Source of the DNA: Bacteroidales bacterium
GTDB taxonomy: Bacteria > Bacteroidota > Bacteroidia > Bacteroidales > JAOZMU01
Length of the DNA stretch: 21,531 nt
NCBI GenBank assembly: GCA_029934165.1
Contig: JAOZMU010000010.1
Location: forward strand, 1-21,531
Direction of reading: 5' to 3'
Shown: piece after piece, positions 6,924-15,208 of the stretch
How the letters are laid out: each line of letters opens with the position of its first letter
Numbering within the stretch: position 1 is the stretch's first letter
Program-made: the position numbers and the translations under genes
Notes under the pieces: generated by a model
The model's database searches: none
What the model saw: only the letters and a program-made list of their open reading frames with translations
What the model was told of the DNA's origin: nothing

Positions 6924-8285
6924 GAAGCGCATGGTTATAAAACTGAATTTATTGTGCGTGGCGACGAGTCTGTTGTTGGAATTTTAGGAGAAACGAATGT
7001 TAAAATAATCGACTGGCTAACAGATGATGTTTGTGTCGAATCCGAGGATATTGTCGTTATTGATTCGTATCACGCTCCGAAAAATTTTTATGATAAAATA
7101 AACTCAATAGCTTCATTGTTAGTGTGTTTTGATGATACAATGCGAATTAATTATCCGTCAGGAGTTTTGATAAATGGAGCGATTGGTGCAGAAAATTTGC
7201 CATATCCCGAAAAAGAGAAACAACTGAATTTATTAGGAGTTAATTATCAAGTTTTACGAAAACCTTTTTGGCAAAAAGCCGAGCGAAATCAAAACGAAAG
7301 GCTTGATTCTTTTTTGATTACCATGGGCGGTAACGATGCTCAAAATTTAGTGCCAAGAATCTTGGATATGCTGGTTCTTAAATTTCCAATTTATAAGAAA
7401 TTTATAATTGCAGGTAAAGCATATAAAAATATATCAGAAATTGAGAAAAGAGCAGACAGAAGAACCGAAATTTTTCAGAATCTGAATGCCGAAGAGGTAA
7501 GAAATTTAATGCTAAAATCGGATATTGCAATTTCGGCAGGCGGACAAACTTTGTATGAACTTGCAGCAACTCAAACGCCAACTTTTATAATCGGAACAGC
7601 CGAAAATCAGAAGAATAACATCGAAAACTGGCATTCGACAGGCGCAATGAAAGTTGCTGGTTGGTGGAATGATAAAAGGTTGATTTTTAATTTATTCAGA
7701 AAAATAGAATTAAACAAAGATTACGAAAAAAGAAAAGAAATAGGCGATAAGTTACAACAAATAATTTCGGGCGAAGAAACAAGAAGAGTTGCAAAAAAAA
7801 TACTTCAACATAATTTTTGTAAATCATTAATAATAAGAAAAGCAACGGCAGAAGATGCAAAAGTGGTTTTCGATTTATCAAATGAGCCACTTGTTAGAGC
7901 AAATTCGATAAACACCGAAAAAATAGAATGGGAAAATCATCTTAAATGGTTTGAAAAAAAAATAGCTTCGGACGATAAATTTTATTTGTTTTGGGCAAAC
8001 CAAAAAGAACTTGCAGCGCAGGTCAGATACGATTTAGATGACAAAAATGCGATTGTAAGCATTAGTGTTTCCGAAAAATTCAGAGGAAAAGGCATTGCGC
8101 AATATGCTTTAAAAGAGAGCGCAAGGCTTTTTTTAAACGAATCCTCGTGCGATAAAATAATTGCTTACATCAGAAAAACAAATTCCGTTTCGTTATATGC
8201 TTTTCAGAAAGCAAACTATCGCTTATCCGACGATAAAATTTTTAAAGGCGAAAATTATTTTTCTCTTTATTTAAACCGAAAATAA
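6840..8285 (+). CDS. pseG: PseG-type UDP-sugar hydrolase fused to GNAT N-acetyltransferase
   Basis: This 481-residue protein carries two domains. Residues 1 to about 325 match PseG-type hydrolases: the N-terminal loop GYGHVSR carries His17, the position of the catalytic histidine in Campylobacter PseG. TMGGNDAQN (161-169) and ISAGGQTLYELA (231-242) are the GT-B-like nucleotide-binding parts. PseG removes UDP from UDP-2,4-diacetamido-trideoxyhexose. Residues 330-481 form a GNAT domain (IIRKATAEDA start, acetyl-CoA loop RGKGIA at 415-420) in the position expected of a PseH-like acetyltransferase, the step just before PseG. The fusion would couple 4-N-acetylation to UDP release. It directly precedes pseI with no gap. 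Confidence 0.9.
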   Translation: MKIIFLTEGGIEFGYGHVSRCFALMQAFEAHGYKTEFIVRGDESVVGILGETNVKIIDWLTDDVCVESEDIVVIDSYHAPKNFYDKINSIASLLVCFDDTMRINYPSGVLINGAIGAENLPYPEKEKQLNLLGVNYQVLRKPFWQKAERNQNERLDSFLITMGGNDAQNLVPRILDMLVLKFPIYKKFIIAGKAYKNISEIEKRADRRTEIFQNLNAEEVRNLMLKSDIAISAGGQTLYELAATQTPTFIIGTAENQKNNIENWHSTGAMKVAGWWNDKRLIFNLFRKIELNKDYEKRKEIGDKLQQIISGEETRRVAKKILQHNFCKSLIIRKATAEDAKVVFDLSNEPLVRANSINTEKIEWENHLKWFEKKIASDDKFYLFWANQKELAAQVRYDLDDKNAIVSISVSEKFRGKGIAQYALKESARLFLNESSCDKIIAYIRKTNSVSLYAFQKANYRLSDDKIFKGENYFSLYLNRK

Positions 8286-9305
8286 ATGTTTTTATCAGAC
8301 AAAACCTTCATCATTGCCGAACTCTCAGCTAACCACAATCACGATTACGATTTGGCTGTGCGCACGATTGAAGCTGCCGCAAAAACAGGTGCCGATGCAA
8401 TTAAGTTGCAGACATATACCGCCGATACAATTACTATTGATTGCGACAACGAGCATTTCCAAATAAAAGGAGGAACGCTTTGGGACGGCAAAACACTATA
8501 TAACTTATATAAAGAAGCATACACGCCTTGGGAGTGGCACAAAGGGCTTTTTGAGACGGCAAAAAAGAATGGTTTGGTTTGTTTTTCGAGCCCTTTTGAT
8601 TTTTCGGCAGTCGATTTTTTGGAAGAATTAGATACACCAATTTATAAAATTGCAAGTTTCGAAATAACCGATATTCCTTTGATTGAATATGTGGCATCAA
8701 AAGGAAAACCAATTATAATATCCACAGGAATTGCAACTTTGGCAGATATTGAAAAAGCTGTAAATGCCTGCCAAAAAGCTGGAAACAACCAAATTACGCT
8801 CCTCAAATGCACATCGTCTTATCCTGCGCCAATTGAAGAGGCAAACTTGTTGACGATTCCGAACCTTCGGGAGACTTTTGGTGTAACAGTCGGATTATCA
8901 GACCATACCGAAGGAATCGTAGCCGCAATAACGGCAGTTGCGCTTGGAGCAAAAGTGATTGAAAAGCATTTTATTCTCGACAGAAGCAACGGAGGTCCAG
9001 ACGCAGCATTTTCGATGATGCCCGATGAGTTTACCGAAATGGTAAAATCTGTTCGTCAGGCAGAGCTTGCGCTCGGAAAAGTAAATTATCATTTATCCGA
9101 AAAGATTAAAAAAAACCGTAAATTTGCACGTTCTCTTTTTGTGGTAGAAAACGTTGAAAAAGGCGAAATATTTACAGAAAAAAACATTCGTTCTATTCGT
9201 CCGGGCGTTGGATTACCGCCTGAATTTTTGCCGCAAATTTTAGGAAAAAGAACAACACAAAAAATAGAAAAGGGAACACCTTTGAGTTGGTCGCATATAT
9301 ACTAA
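8286..9305 (+). CDS. pseI: Pseudaminic acid synthase-type NeuB family enzyme
   Basis: The 339-residue protein is a NeuB-family synthase that condenses a released 6-deoxy di-N-acylhexose with phosphoenolpyruvate to form a nine-carbon acid. Visible landmarks are IIAELSANHNHD (9-20), LQTYTAD, YTPWEWH (79-85), LSDHT with His207 and EKHF with His228 (metal ligands in NeuB), and GGPDAAFS (236-243), a PseI-like variant rather than the NeuB GPDHxAS form. The last 60 residues form a SAF/antifreeze-like lid domain (RSIRPGVGLPP). Its ATG follows the fusion's stop codon immediately. An 84-base gap follows, then the export ATPase. The pseudaminic-type assignment is well supported by the motifs; the exact stereoisomer is not. 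Confidence 0.92.
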   Translation: MFLSDKTFIIAELSANHNHDYDLAVRTIEAAAKTGADAIKLQTYTADTITIDCDNEHFQIKGGTLWDGKTLYNLYKEAYTPWEWHKGLFETAKKNGLVCFSSPFDFSAVDFLEELDTPIYKIASFEITDIPLIEYVASKGKPIIISTGIATLADIEKAVNACQKAGNNQITLLKCTSSYPAPIEEANLLTIPNLRETFGVTVGLSDHTEGIVAAITAVALGAKVIEKHFILDRSNGGPDAAFSMMPDEFTEMVKSVRQAELALGKVNYHLSEKIKKNRKFARSLFVVENVEKGEIFTEKNIRSIRPGVGLPPEFLPQILGKRTTQKIEKGTPLSWSHIY

Positions 9306-9389
9306 TTCAAAACTACAAATTAGTTACTACTTGAAAATAAGTATTTATGAAAAAATAAATTATTTAACCTAATTTAGTATAACAAACTA

Positions 9390-10769
9390 ATGAATAACGA
9401 CCTCGTATTAAAAATAGAAAACTTAAATAAGAAATTTTGCCGAAACCTACGCGATAGTATGTTGTACGGAATGACGGATACTATGCGGAGCATGACAGGC
9501 TTGGCGGTGCGACCAGAGAAACTCCGTCGTAGTGAGTTTTGGGCTTTAGAGAATATAAATTTAGAACTTAAAAAAGGCGAAGCTCTTGGTATTATTGGCA
9601 CAAATGGCTCGGGAAAATCTACTTTACTGAGACTTATTACTGGGATTTTTCCGCCAGATACAGGGAAAATTGAAATAAGAGGTCGAATAGGTGCTTTGAT
9701 AGCCGTTGGAGCAGGATTTCATCCGCACATGACAGGAAGCGAGAATGTCTATTTAAACGGGACAATTCTTGGAATGACAAAAAAAGAGTTGGACTCAAAA
9801 TTTGACGAAATTGTTGATTTTGCAGATATTGGCGATTTTCTTGATGCGCCCGTTGCCACTTATTCCTCTGGAATGAAAGTTCGGCTTGGTTTTGCAATCG
9901 CAATTCATTGCGAAATTGATATTGTACTTATTGATGAGATTCTTGCCGTTGGCGATTCTGCTTTTCAAGCAAAGTGTATGACACGACTTTCTCAATTTTT
10001 GAAAAATAAAGCTGTCATTGTCGTAAGTCACAGCATGTACCAAGTCGAATCTCTCTGCACAAAAGTTCTTTGGCTCGAAAACGGCAAGGTGAAAAAATAT
10101 GGAGATACGGAACCAATAATCAAAGAATATTTAGATTTTCAGGAAGAAAAAGCGATACGAGAAGCCGAAAAATATAAATCAGAATTAATATCTGATGTTT
10201 TTGATGTGAATAGAGGCTTTTCCGAATCTCAAAAACTCAAACTCAAACGCCAGCCAAAAGGTGCCGATTATTTAATGAGTGTTGATAAAGTTGAATTTTT
10301 AAACTCACAAAAAGAAGTCGTAACAGAAATTCCGTTTTTGTCGGAAGTTACAGTTCGAGTTAAATACACTGCCTTTGTGGACATCAAAGCACCTCATTTC
10401 AACTTTCGATTTGATTATAAAGGCAAAGGCGTTTTCGAAAATAGTATGCTGATTGATGGTGCAATTGCAAAAGAGATAAAAGCAGGCGAAGGCGTTCTGG
10501 AGTGCAAAATCCCCGAATTGCCGCTCACACCAAAACAGTATGGCATCGTAATTTTTATTAGAGATAATACCGGCGTGGTCGATTTAGTTGCCGCACGAAC
10601 CTACGCACGCATAAAAATCCTAATGGACGGCATAGAAAAAATACCATCAAGCGGTGCGTATAGCACAGGACACATTCGCCATGAAGGTAATTTTGTTTAT
10701 GTGCCTCATACATGGACAATTACGCAAGGGAATGAAACCCAAAGTTTAATATCTGAAGTAAAGCAATAA
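9390..10769 (+). CDS. wzt: O-antigen/polysaccharide ABC exporter ATPase with C-terminal glycan-binding domain (Wzt-like)
   Basis: The 459-residue protein has a complete ABC ATPase domain. Walker A is GTNGSGKST (70-78), the signature is YSSGMK (158-163), Walker B is IVLIDE (178-183), and the H-loop is His214 (VVSHS). The N-terminus (MLYGMTDTMRS) and the GAGFHPHMTGSEN segment are typical of polysaccharide exporters. Residues from about 280 on form an extended beta-rich domain like the Wzt C-terminal domain, which recognises the capped non-reducing end of a finished glycan. The membrane partner Wzm is not in the window and probably lies upstream. The stop codon overlaps the next start as TAATG. 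Presence of this domain suggests that chain length is set by a terminal modification, for which the methyltransferases downstream are candidates. Confidence 0.93.
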   Translation: MNNDLVLKIENLNKKFCRNLRDSMLYGMTDTMRSMTGLAVRPEKLRRSEFWALENINLELKKGEALGIIGTNGSGKSTLLRLITGIFPPDTGKIEIRGRIGALIAVGAGFHPHMTGSENVYLNGTILGMTKKELDSKFDEIVDFADIGDFLDAPVATYSSGMKVRLGFAIAIHCEIDIVLIDEILAVGDSAFQAKCMTRLSQFLKNKAVIVVSHSMYQVESLCTKVLWLENGKVKKYGDTEPIIKEYLDFQEEKAIREAEKYKSELISDVFDVNRGFSESQKLKLKRQPKGADYLMSVDKVEFLNSQKEVVTEIPFLSEVTVRVKYTAFVDIKAPHFNFRFDYKGKGVFENSMLIDGAIAKEIKAGEGVLECKIPELPLTPKQYGIVIFIRDNTGVVDLVAARTYARIKILMDGIEKIPSSGAYSTGHIRHEGNFVYVPHTWTITQGNETQSLISEVKQ

Positions 10770-12043
10770 TGTCGAAAAAGCTTAAAATATTATTCTTAGT
10801 AACAACCGAGCATATTCAGGTTGCTTATGAAGAAATTCTTGATGCGTTTAACAAAAAAAACATTGATGTTGACCCCATTGGAATTTCCTTTTGGCGATGG
10901 TTTGGCGAACGACATAAACTAACTTTTGAAAAACTATCCGACAATTTTGAGAAATACTGTTTCTCTTCTCCGCCAGATGAAATAGAAAATTGGTGGAATT
11001 ATGACCAAAAAGACATCATAATTCGAGAAAACCATTCTAAAATACTTGATGAGATAAATTCAATTTTGGAAAAAGCCACTCCAGACTGTTTAATTACCGC
11101 TACTGATAATGACTTTCTTGATAGCTTTTTAATAAAACTATCAAACAAAAAGAATATTCCAGTAATTTTTTTAGAACATGGGTTTGGTATTGCAGCACAA
11201 ACATTCGAGATATTTAATAAGTCAGGATTTATTAATAAATTGAAACAAAGACTAAAGTATGATATTCTAAACCTTGATGGATTTTATGAAGATGAAAACA
11301 ACCCAGATGTTTTTTTAATGCCAGCTGGTATGAATGGCGCAATGCATATTTGCTGTTACTCAGATTTTTCAGCTAAACAATTGAGATATAGAGGTATAAG
11401 GAAAAAGTATCTTCACAAAACGGGTTTCCCCTATTTTGACAGAGTATTAAAAACTACTGATAAGAAGAAGGAAAATAAAAAAATAAAAATTCTTATTGTG
11501 TCAAACGGCGAAGGGTCTTTAGGTCAAAAAGAATATGCACAAAAATTTTATTCAGAAATAATTGATTGGGTTGAAACCAACAATGGCAAATATGAATTAT
11601 ACATTAGACTAAAGCCAGGTGAAATAATAGAAGAAATTTTACCAAAAAGTATGGTTTCAAAATTTGAAGCATTAAATATTAAATTTGATGATAATTCAAA
11701 ACCTTCGTACATTTCGATTTTAAATTATCACATAGTGGTCAGTACTCCTTCTACGATGATTTTTGAAGCTCTGATAAACAATATACCAGCTGTGCTTATA
11801 GATGACAACACTACCTATGCTGACTATTTATTTAAACAAACTTTGGATATTGCTTGCTTAGATATTTCGGAAAACATTGATTTTGTAATGCAAAAGGCAT
11901 TAAAAAAGGATTATTTAGAAAAACTGCGAAATAATATGTATAAGAATGAAGCTTATCTTTTTCATAAATTGGACGGGAGATGTGCGGATAGAATTGTTGA
12001 AGTAATACAAAAGAAATATTGGAGAAAAAATGAAAATACTTGA
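10769..12043 (+). CDS. Putative GT-B-like glycosyl/glycerophosphotransferase
   Basis: The 424-residue protein is not confidently assignable. It has two Rossmann-like halves: an N-terminal one (LKILFLVTT start, PVIFLEHGFG with His137 near 131-140) and a C-terminal one (KILIVSNGEGS near 240-250). A donor-site-like stretch STPSTMIFEALINNIPAVLI lies at 325-344. This S/T-x-x-FEAL pattern is shared by CDP-glycerol-type transferases and several capsule glycosyltransferases. Place in the operon supports a role in adding a sugar (possibly the nonulosonate) or polyol phosphate to the repeat unit. The DNA is more AT-rich than the ABC gene before it. The C-terminus (RIVEVIQKK) has a second, orphan copy at 12862-12883, pointing to a past exchange of genes here. 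It overlaps the next gene by 14 bases. Confidence 0.6.
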   Translation: MSKKLKILFLVTTEHIQVAYEEILDAFNKKNIDVDPIGISFWRWFGERHKLTFEKLSDNFEKYCFSSPPDEIENWWNYDQKDIIIRENHSKILDEINSILEKATPDCLITATDNDFLDSFLIKLSNKKNIPVIFLEHGFGIAAQTFEIFNKSGFINKLKQRLKYDILNLDGFYEDENNPDVFLMPAGMNGAMHICCYSDFSAKQLRYRGIRKKYLHKTGFPYFDRVLKTTDKKKENKKIKILIVSNGEGSLGQKEYAQKFYSEIIDWVETNNGKYELYIRLKPGEIIEEILPKSMVSKFEALNIKFDDNSKPSYISILNYHIVVSTPSTMIFEALINNIPAVLIDDNTTYADYLFKQTLDIACLDISENIDFVMQKALKKDYLEKLRNNMYKNEAYLFHKLDGRCADRIVEVIQKKYWRKNENT

Positions 12044-12697
12044 AAAAATAAAAAGTAAACTTAAAAGTTTATTTTTAAAGAAGGCTAAATTCTCAGATTT
12101 GAGAAAAAGTAAAAAGGTCTATCTTTATGCTGGAGATGTTCCTGCAATGAAAGAGTATAGTGAATACATTGGTTTATCGCTAACACAATGGAATGGTAAT
12201 CATATAAAACATGATGTACTTAAAAAATACCCAATTAAAGATAATAGCATTGATAGATACCAATCTGAAGATGTATTTGAACATATAAATTATGAACAAT
12301 TAACTGGAGTAATAAATGAAATATATAGAACTCTTAAAGAAGGAGGTCTTTTTCGACTATCTCTTCCAGATTATAATTGTGATATTTTGTATGAACGATC
12401 TCAAAAAAACGAAAATGGAAATATAGTATTTGATTTTTTTGGAGGTGGAGATTATATTGATGGAAAAGTAATAAATGGCGGACATGTGTGGTTTCCTACG
12501 TATATACTGTCAAAGAGTTATTAGAAAAAACTGACTTCAAAAGCTTTACATTTCTACATTATTACGATGAGATGGGAGAAGGAATTACAAATAAAATAGA
12601 TTATTCTAAAGGATTTGTAATGAGAACTCCAGATAATGATAATAGAGTAAAGAATCCATTCAGACCTTTGTCTCTTGTTGTTGATTGTTTTAAATAA
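12030..12697 (+). pseudogene. SAM-dependent methyltransferase, frameshifted
   Basis: Frame 1 (12030-12524) encodes 164 residues resembling small class I methyltransferases of glycan loci: KKVYLYAGD (a degenerate motif I), DNSIDRYQSEDVFEHI, EIYRTLKEGGLFRLSLPD. The frame is lost just after GGHVWFPTY and a 61-residue C-terminal part (TVKELLEKTDF ... LVVDCFK) continues in the -1 frame to 12697. A single base missing in the TATATA run at 12501-12506 would explain it. Joined, the protein would be about 222 residues. Whether this is real inactivation, a phase-variable tract or a sequencing/assembly error cannot be told here. Even intact, the SAM-binding glycine loop is poor, so activity is uncertain. 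Confidence 0.7.
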
Positions 12698-12767
12698 TTA
12701 CAGCACACATAAGAGTTGCTCAATTTTACATTCGACGCTTTTTATTCATTTGGATAATATTATATGA

Positions 12768-12908
12768 GTCCAGTTTAAAAATTATCATCAAAAGCTGAAG
12801 AATAAAATGATTAAAATGAAAGCTATTTTTTCAAATTATAAGGAGGATTGTGTCGGCGAGCGAATTGTTGAAGTAATACAAAAAAATAATTCAAAAGCAA
12901 TATTATAA
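12768..12908 (+). pseudogene. C-terminal remnant of a second GT-B-like gene
   Basis: An open frame with no natural start (open from 12768; first ATG 12807) ends MIKMKAIFSNYKEDCVGE followed by RIVEVIQKNNSKAIL, with the stop at 12906-12908. It aligns in the same phase with the C-terminus of the protein at 10769-12043 (MYKNEAYLFHKLDGRCAD then RIVEVIQKK), and 22 bases are identical (12862-12883 versus 11991-12012). Its TAA overlaps the next start as TAATG, just as the ABC gene overlaps the present GT gene. This is probably the 3' end of the original glycosyltransferase that stood here before the current gene pair arrived. Confidence 0.7.
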
Positions 12909-13852
12909 TGAAAAATACAAACCTTGCTCCAATTGTCTTGTTTGTTTACAATCGATTATGGCATACGCAACAAACTATTGAAGCTTTAAAGAAAAATGAA
13001 CTTGCAAAGGATAGCACACTTCGTATATATGCCGATGGTGCAAAAGGCGATAAGGACAAAAAACAAGTTGAAGAGTTACGAAAATATTTGCCAACAATTA
13101 GTGGATTTAAGAAGGTAGAAGTAATTGAGGCAGAGCATAACAAAGGACTTGGCGAATCCATAATTGGCGGAGTTACCGAAACAGTCAATAAACATGGCAA
13201 AATAATAGTTTTGGAAGATGATTTGGTAACATCACCAGTCTTTCTTCAATACATGAATAATGCTTTGAATTTTTATGAAAACAATGATAAAGTAATTAGC
13301 GTACAGGCTTATGCTTATCCGTTTGAAGGAAAAGTTCCAGAGGCTTATTTTTTTAGAGGCGCAGATTGCCACGGTTGGGCGACATGGAAAAGAGGTTGGG
13401 ATTTATTTGAATCAAATCCTAAAATTTTGAAAGATAAAATGTATGAATTAGGATTAGTTGATGAGTTTGATTTTAACGGTGCAATGCCTGGAATGAAAAT
13501 GTTGCAAAGTGTTATTGATGGAAAAAATGACTCATGGGCAATACGATGGGGAATGACATCATACATCTCTGGAAAATTATCACTATTTCCCGGTAAATCG
13601 TACATTAAGAATATCGGGTTAGATGGTACGGGAGCAAATACAGGTGTGGATAATCACTATCACACAGAAATTAGTAACAATTTGATTGATATACAAAATA
13701 TTCCTGTGGTTGAGAATAAAAAAATCAGGAAAAAGTTTGAGCGATTTCATCACATCGAAAATCACGGCAAACCACCAGCTTCTGATTTTAGAAAGTTTAT
13801 GGCGAAACTGTTGCCTGAGTTTATAAAAAAATATTTAAGGAAAATTTTGTGA
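12908..13852 (+). CDS. Family 2-like glycosyltransferase
   Basis: The 314-residue protein has a GT-A fold start (LAPIVLFVYNRLWHTQQTIEAL), a nucleotide-sugar region (YADGAKG, 41-47) and an acidic metal-binding motif Glu103-Asp104-Asp105 (VLEDD). GWATWKRGWD around 156-165 is typical of a Bacteroidota glycosyltransferase group seen in O-antigen loci. It would transfer a sugar from a nucleotide donor at the cytoplasmic face of the inner membrane. No transmembrane helix is evident. Its start overlaps the stop of the glycosyltransferase remnant, showing the ancestral coupling. Donor and acceptor are unknown. Confidence 0.82.
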   Translation: MKNTNLAPIVLFVYNRLWHTQQTIEALKKNELAKDSTLRIYADGAKGDKDKKQVEELRKYLPTISGFKKVEVIEAEHNKGLGESIIGGVTETVNKHGKIIVLEDDLVTSPVFLQYMNNALNFYENNDKVISVQAYAYPFEGKVPEAYFFRGADCHGWATWKRGWDLFESNPKILKDKMYELGLVDEFDFNGAMPGMKMLQSVIDGKNDSWAIRWGMTSYISGKLSLFPGKSYIKNIGLDGTGANTGVDNHYHTEISNNLIDIQNIPVVENKKIRKKFERFHHIENHGKPPASDFRKFMAKLLPEFIKKYLRKIL

Positions 13853-13906
13853 TTACAGTTTTGTAATTATACCATTATAATTTTTAATGTAAAGCTATAA
13901 AATATT

Positions 13907-14716
13907 ATGAGAAGAAGGGTTTTGAATTTATATGCAAAATTATTTGCAAAATCATGTTTTAAAAAGTTAAACCTGTTTTTATACGACATTTCTCTAAGAG
14001 GACTTGGTGTTTTTAACTATCACAACCCAAAAATAAGTGGAGAGGAGTTTTTTATTAACTATTTAAAAGAAAACTTTGAGCTAAACGTGGTCTTTGATAT
14101 TGGTGCAAATGTCGGTAACTACAGTTTGCTGTTTAAAGATTTAGATTGTAACGTTTATAGTTTTGAGCCGCACCCCAAAAACTTTAAATCTTTGGAAAGT
14201 TCGTTAAAACCGTATAATAGAATCCAAACGTATAACATTGGCTTCTCAGATACAACATCAAAATCATTAATTTATGATTATAAAAATCATGATGGTTCAA
14301 GCCACGCTTCAATATTTAAAGATGTGATACAAGAAATCCACCAGTCAGATTTTGTTGAAACCGAAATAAATCTTTCAACAATTGATAGCTTTGCTTCGGA
14401 ACACAATATAAATACAATTAATCTGATGAAAATAGATACTGAAGGAAATGAATTTAATGTATTAAAAGGTGCAAAAGAAATATTGCAAAACGGAAAGGTT
14501 GATTTTATTCAGTTTGAGTTTAATGAAATGAATGTTGTTAGTAAAGTCTTTTTAAAAGATTTTGTTGATATTCTCAAGAAGTATAATGTGTATAGATTGC
14601 TGCCAAGTGGTTTTTTAAAAATAAATTATAGCGGTTATTCTGCTTTTCAATATGAAATATTTGGATTTCAAAACATTATTGCAATTAGAAAAGATTTGGA
14701 TAAAATGAATTTGTAA
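13907..14716 (+). CDS. FkbM family methyltransferase
   Basis: The 269-residue protein shows the FkbM pattern: SAM-binding VFDIGANVG at 62-70, YSFEPHP at 84-90 for the ribose-binding acidic residue, and LMKIDTEGNEF at 173-183, the family hallmark. FkbM enzymes O-methylate sugars or related hydroxyls. In a locus with a Wzt-like exporter that carries a glycan-end-binding domain, a terminal O-methyl group could act as the export/length signal; that is an inference. It is separated from its neighbours by 54 and 62 bases. Confidence 0.9.
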   Translation: MRRRVLNLYAKLFAKSCFKKLNLFLYDISLRGLGVFNYHNPKISGEEFFINYLKENFELNVVFDIGANVGNYSLLFKDLDCNVYSFEPHPKNFKSLESSLKPYNRIQTYNIGFSDTTSKSLIYDYKNHDGSSHASIFKDVIQEIHQSDFVETEINLSTIDSFASEHNINTINLMKIDTEGNEFNVLKGAKEILQNGKVDFIQFEFNEMNVVSKVFLKDFVDILKKYNVYRLLPSGFLKINYSGYSAFQYEIFGFQNIIAIRKDLDKMNL

Positions 14717-14778
14717 ATCAGACACAAAATTGTCATAGTTTACAAAAAAACATTTGCGCAAAATAACCCAACACCCAA

Positions 14779-15207
14779 ATGATAGAAAACCTCACAATAG
14801 ACGGAATTAACTACGCCATAATAATTTCGCATCGGTTTAAAGAAAAAGGATTACATTTTTTTACGCCCGATGATTATTCTCAGCAGCTTGCGTATATGAG
14901 CCATCCGACAGGGCACGAAATTCAGCCACATATCCACAACGAAATTCATCGAGACGTGAAAATGACTCAAGAAGTTCTTGTGGTTCGTTCGGGTAAAATA
15001 CGTGTCGATTTTTACGATTACGACCAAAAACACGTAGCAAGTCGTTTGCTCGAAGAAGGCGATGTAATTCTTCTTGCAGAAGGCGGACATGGCTTTGAAA
15101 TAATTGAAGACGTGGAAGTTATAGAAATAAAGCAAGGTCCTTACGCTGGCGATAAAGATAAAACCAGATTCAACAAACCTAATGATATTAACGTTAACCT
15201 GAAATAA
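14779..15207 (+). CDS. Cupin-fold protein of sugar biosynthesis loci
   Basis: The 142-residue protein matches the cupin motif layout: G45-x5-His51-x-His53, Glu65, then Gly72, with a second-motif histidine at His104 (EGGHGFE). The chain is a single small beta-barrel. It lies one base before a DegT aminotransferase, a frequent pairing in O-antigen clusters. It may act as a sugar isomerase/epimerase-like or metal-binding accessory enzyme. No confident reaction can be given: it lacks clear features of the RmlC or FdtA subfamilies that I can recognise. High likelihood of being a real gene; function open. Confidence 0.82.
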   Translation: MIENLTIDGINYAIIISHRFKEKGLHFFTPDDYSQQLAYMSHPTGHEIQPHIHNEIHRDVKMTQEVLVVRSGKIRVDFYDYDQKHVASRLLEEGDVILLAEGGHGFEIIEDVEVIEIKQGPYAGDKDKTRFNKPNDINVNLK

Positions 15208-15208
15208 G

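Noticed and set aside
13852..13867. Small hairpin ATTACA-GTTT-TGTAAT just after the 12908-13852 gene
   Set aside because: Only six AT-rich pairs and no following T run, so a terminator call is not supported.
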